Below are positions 61,245 through 64,000 of a stretch of 64,000 bases of DNA, piece by piece. Positions within the stretch are counted from its first letter, which is position 1. Each line of letters starts with the position of its first letter. The stretch comes from an uncultured Burkholderiales bacterium. GTDB lineage: Bacteria > Pseudomonadota > Gammaproteobacteria > Burkholderiales > Eutrophovitaceae. The notes under the pieces are model-generated. The model saw only the letters and a list, made by a program, of their open reading frames with translations, made no database searches and was not told the DNA's origin. The stretch is taken from NCBI GenBank assembly GCA_951812315.1, contig CATOSA010000025.1, forward strand, positions 1 through 64,000. The letters run 5' to 3'. The position numbers were made by a program, and so were the translations under genes.

Positions 61245-62930
61245 TTATCTGAGCAAACGTCCGGGAAGCGCGCCGGTGTGCTCGTCGGCGCAAACGATTT
61301 CGGTGCCGGCGACGAAGGTATGCCGGTAGCCGCGCGCTCGCTGCAGTAATCGCTTTCCGCCGGCAGGAAGGTCATAGACGACTTCGGGCGTGAGTAGGCC
61401 CAGGTGATCAAAGTCGATGACATTGATATCGGCGCGATAGCCCGCTTTCAACAAGCCGCGGTCCGTCAGGCCATAGATGGCACTGTCGCGCGTATGCTTT
61501 CGCACCAGTAACTCGAGCGGCAGCAATTCGCCGCGCTTGCGGTCACGCGCCCAGTGCGAAAGAAGGTAGGTTGGTGCGCCTTCATCGCAAACGGTACAGA
61601 CGTGCGCACCACCATCACCGAGGCCCATGATGGTTGCGTCATCGCGCAACATTTCGCCCACGACTTCGAGATTTCCCTCGCTATAGTTCTCGAACGTGTG
61701 TGCGAGCAGGCGTTTGCCGTTGCCGGACATCATCGCCTCAAGTGACAGATCCCATATACTTCGCCCCGAAGCAGCCGCCATTGCGCCGATGCTTTTGTCT
61801 GGTGACGGCTCATAATCAAACTCGTCGTCCACGATATAGGTGCGCGACATCCACTGCTGCATTTGACGCGTCTGATCGGTGTCGGGAAGCTGGGTTGTCA
61901 GCGCAAGCCGCAACTGTTCCTCCTCGCACAAGCGCGAGTAGCGTTCTGCAGGCGTCAGGTGCTGCATTTCGATCCACGCCGGATGAGAAGAAAACGGGTT
62001 AATACTGGTTTCGAGGCCCATCATGACGATGATCGGCCGGCAGCCAACCTGGGCGTTGACGTCCAGTCCTGCGGCGCGCGCGTCATGTACCTGTGCGCGT
62101 GTTTTGCGCCAGAGATCCGGTTCGTTGTTCACTTGTAACAGCAAAATCGACAACGGCCGGCCGGACTCTTGTGCAACCATGCGCAAAACTTCGAATTCTC
62201 CGGGACCGAAGTCCGAGTTCACTTCGAACACACCTCGTCCGGCACGCTTCATCGCCAATGCGAGACCTTTCATCTCTGCTTCCCGCGCCGAAAGACTGGG
62301 CGTGTTACGACCGTCTCTGGTCAAATGCTTGGTTGTGCGGGAGGTCGTGAATCCGAGTGCGCCCGCACGTAGCGCTTGCTCAAGCAGTTCACCCATTGTT
62401 GCAATTTCGTCGTCAGTGGGTTGGCACAGGTGGTCTGCGCCACGTTCCCCCATTGCATAGAAGCGCAGTGGCGCGTGCGGTACCTGAGCGCCGATGTCAA
62501 TAGCTTTGGGCGCAGCATCGAGTACGTCAAGATACTGTGGAAACGACTCCCAGTTGAAGCTGACGCCTTCAGCAAGAACGCTACCCGGGATATCCTCCAC
62601 ACCTTCCATGAGGTTAATAAGGAAGGACGCGGCGTTTGGCTTCACAGGCGCAAATCCTACGCCGCAGTTGCCGAAAATTGCCGTCGTTACACCATGCCAG
62701 GAAGATGGCGTGAGATACGGGTCCCAGGTAGCCTGGCCGTCGTAGTGTGTATGAACGTCGACAAAACCGGGTGTCACCAGTAAGCCTTGCGCATCAATTT
62801 CGCGCCGCGCCCGGCCGGTATCACTTTCAACTGCCGTAATCATTCCGTTGTCGACCACGACATCGGCGATGCGGGAAGGTGAACCGCTGCCATCGACGAC
62901 ATTGCCGCCTCGAATAACCAGATCATGCAT
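61245..62930 (-). CDS. N-acyl-D-amino-acid deacylase / D-aminoacylase family amidohydrolase
   Basis: The 561-residue protein removes the acyl group from N-acyl-D-amino acids or acts on related amides. Seen: MHDLVIRGGNVVDGSGSPSR, the metal motif GFVDVHTHYDGQATWD, FGNCGVGFAPVKP, GFTTSRTTKHLTRDG, GDGGAHVCTVCDEGAPTYLL, and the usual end with GYRHTFVAGTEIVCADEHTG. All metal-binding regions are present, so it is intact, unlike the related fragment at 5.5-6.0 kb. It is followed at once by the repeat remnant and IS110 copy 2. The HtrA-like gene lies 56 bp upstream on the same strand. Confidence 0.86.
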   Translation of the reverse strand: MHDLVIRGGNVVDGSGSPSRIADVVVDNGMITAVESDTGRARREIDAQGLLVTPGFVDVHTHYDGQATWDPYLTPSSWHGVTTAIFGNCGVGFAPVKPNAASFLINLMEGVEDIPGSVLAEGVSFNWESFPQYLDVLDAAPKAIDIGAQVPHAPLRFYAMGERGADHLCQPTDDEIATMGELLEQALRAGALGFTTSRTTKHLTRDGRNTPSLSAREAEMKGLALAMKRAGRGVFEVNSDFGPGEFEVLRMVAQESGRPLSILLLQVNNEPDLWRKTRAQVHDARAAGLDVNAQVGCRPIIVMMGLETSINPFSSHPAWIEMQHLTPAERYSRLCEEEQLRLALTTQLPDTDQTRQMQQWMSRTYIVDDEFDYEPSPDKSIGAMAAASGRSIWDLSLEAMMSGNGKRLLAHTFENYSEGNLEVVGEMLRDDATIMGLGDGGAHVCTVCDEGAPTYLLSHWARDRKRGELLPLELLVRKHTRDSAIYGLTDRGLLKAGYRADINVIDFDHLGLLTPEVVYDLPAGGKRLLQRARGYRHTFVAGTEIVCADEHTGALPGRLLR

Positions 62931-62986
62931 CAGATTTACGATCCTCAGAGAGTGGAAGAATCAAAGGGAGAACAAGTTGAAGTCAT

Positions 62987-63961
62987 TCAGTGAAGCGGCG
63001 GCTTCCTGAGAAAGTCGTTGCGATCGGCTGATCGTATTTCAAAGCGCAATACGTCGCCTTCGCGGGCGACCGTAAGCGGGATGACTGTTCCGGCAGGACC
63101 AAGCTGCCATGCTGTTCGAAACAAACCGGCCAGTGAAGTAATACGCTTGCCAGCAACCTCCAGGACAAGGTCGCCCTGCTTGATGCCGGCGGTTGCTGCC
63201 GGGCCGCCTTCAGCGAGACCCCCAACCACAAGGTTTTTTTCCGACTCGCTCGTGTACATTCCCAGCCATGGTCGAGGTTGGGCGCCTGATCTCCCGGTAT
63301 TCAGCATGTCATCCAGTATCGGGTCGAGCAAGTCGATCGGTACCATCATGTTGCCCTGAACTGTCTGGCCGTCGACGGCTTCTTGCACCAAAAGCGAGCC
63401 AATGCCAAGCAAACGACCATTTTCTCCGACAAGTGCAGTGCCGCCCCACTGCGGATGCGCCGGTGCCGTGAACAGGGCTTCGTCGAGAACGTATTCCCAG
63501 TAGCCGGCAAACTCCCGCTTGTCGATCAGTTTAGCCTTCAACGCGTGCGGACGTCCGCCTTGCCCGATGACAAATACGTCGTCGCCCGGTTCGCATGACG
63601 CTGCGGTGCCGCGCACGAATGCCGGTACGTCGAGCTTTCCCAATGGCTGAATCAACCCCAATCCCGTTGTCTGGTCGTATGCGAGCGGATAACCGGAGAC
63701 GACATCGCCGTGATTGGTCGTCAGCCACACAGTTTCAGCTTCTGTGATCAAGTAACCAATTGTCAGAATGAGTCCATCGGAGCGTATGACGACACCATTT
63801 CCTATACGCTCGGTACCGAGTATTGATGCGGTGAACGCGTCTTCGGGTATTTCAGCACGAACAGTCACGACGGCATCGAGCACTGCGTTAAGCTCGAAAT
63901 TCACGTCGTCCGTATTAGGTTGCAGACTCTCGGGAAACGACCATTCTTCGACGTCGGACAT
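62987..63961 (-). CDS. HtrA/DegP-like protein lacking the protease triad, with one PDZ domain
   Basis: The product is 324 residues from the ATG at 63961. The trypsin-like fold is recognisable (GNGVVIRSDGLILTIGYLIT, VFVIGQGGRPHALKAKLID, GGTALVGENGRLLGIGSLLV). The three catalytic sites are changed: His is absent from ILTIGYLI (normally ILTN-H-VV), Asp is Gly in TTGLGLIQP, and Ser is Trp in PQWGGTA. A PDZ domain fills residues 225-310 (LVVGGLAEGGPAATAGIKQG, KRITSLAGLFRTAWQLG). There is no signal peptide, so it may be cytoplasmic. It is most likely a binding or scaffold protein. The last 39 bp of the window hold nothing more. Confidence 0.8.
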   Translation of the reverse strand: MSDVEEWSFPESLQPNTDDVNFELNAVLDAVVTVRAEIPEDAFTASILGTERIGNGVVIRSDGLILTIGYLITEAETVWLTTNHGDVVSGYPLAYDQTTGLGLIQPLGKLDVPAFVRGTAASCEPGDDVFVIGQGGRPHALKAKLIDKREFAGYWEYVLDEALFTAPAHPQWGGTALVGENGRLLGIGSLLVQEAVDGQTVQGNMMVPIDLLDPILDDMLNTGRSGAQPRPWLGMYTSESEKNLVVGGLAEGGPAATAGIKQGDLVLEVAGKRITSLAGLFRTAWQLGPAGTVIPLTVAREGDVLRFEIRSADRNDFLRKPPLH

Positions 63962-64000
63962 ATGTGCGGATCCAATCGGTTTGTACAGCACATGCCAAGA

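Overview
The window reads as chromosomal DNA of a gammaproteobacterium. The evidence is the hslR-hslO pair, trxA-rho-rpmE, oligoribonuclease, a tolQRAB-pal-cpoB cluster, FdxA, an AddAB-like nuclease pair and a phasin. By eye the DNA is moderately GC-rich, higher in the phage block at the left edge. No rRNA, tRNA or CRISPR array was seen. No tool was run, so all family calls rest on recognised motifs and context.

Layout. At 1-5.5 kb lies a Mu-like phage structural remnant, all on the minus strand: the C-terminal part of a gp27-like protein, the terminase, a portal fused to a MuF head protein with a C-terminal toxin-like nuclease domain, a gpG-like protein, then the edge of an ASCH-domain gene. 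Its 5' end is fused in frame to the first third of a host D-aminoacylase gene. At 6-16.5 kb are an SMP-30 family gene, a 252-bp element with 22-bp terminal inverted repeats, a frameshifted phospholipase D-like lipoprotein, a cytochrome c lipoprotein with an FNR/ANR-type promoter, a ComEC-like metallo-beta-lactamase protein with a membrane partner, and acyl-CoA/short-chain dehydrogenase genes. At 16.5-27.4 kb are housekeeping genes (phhB, an M48 protease, orn, pgi, a phasin, an EI24 protein, a broken thiolase, hslR, hslO, a GT39 transferase). At 27.6-30.6 kb an IS110-family and an IS1182-family element are nested in a second copy of the inverted-repeat element. At 30.6-39.6 kb lie rpmE, rho, trxA, fdxA and the AddB/AddA-like pair. 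At 39.7-41.7 kb a Ser/Thr kinase overlaps a degenerate cyclase-like gene. At 41.9-52.7 kb is a catabolic region (four SDR or 3-hydroxyisobutyrate-type dehydrogenases, a lactonase-like hydrolase, a carboxymuconolactone decarboxylase-like protein, an alpha/beta hydrolase, a class III CoA-transferase and a crotonase). At 52.8-59.3 kb are a truncated cell-wall hydrolase run into a truncated cupin, then the Tol-Pal cluster. At 59.8-61.2 kb a second IS110 copy abuts a third copy of the repeat. An intact D-aminoacylase and a triad-less HtrA-like protein close the window.

The striking theme is gene decay beside repeat and IS activity. Nine loci look broken: the phage/deacylase chimera, the PLD lipoprotein, the thiolase, a DUF2189 protein, a D-2-hydroxyacid dehydrogenase with an internal in-frame deletion, the SleB/cupin fusion, tolQ and pal (each with one in-frame TAG), and the 3' end of one IS110 transposase. 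TAG ends many intact genes here, so recoding is unlikely. Early genome reduction or imperfect assembly are the two main explanations. The most system-like observations are the IS110 copies with a probable bridge-RNA region, both joined at one end to the terminal repeat of the same dispersed element; the MBL plus membrane-protein pair; and the kinase plus pseudo-cyclase pair.
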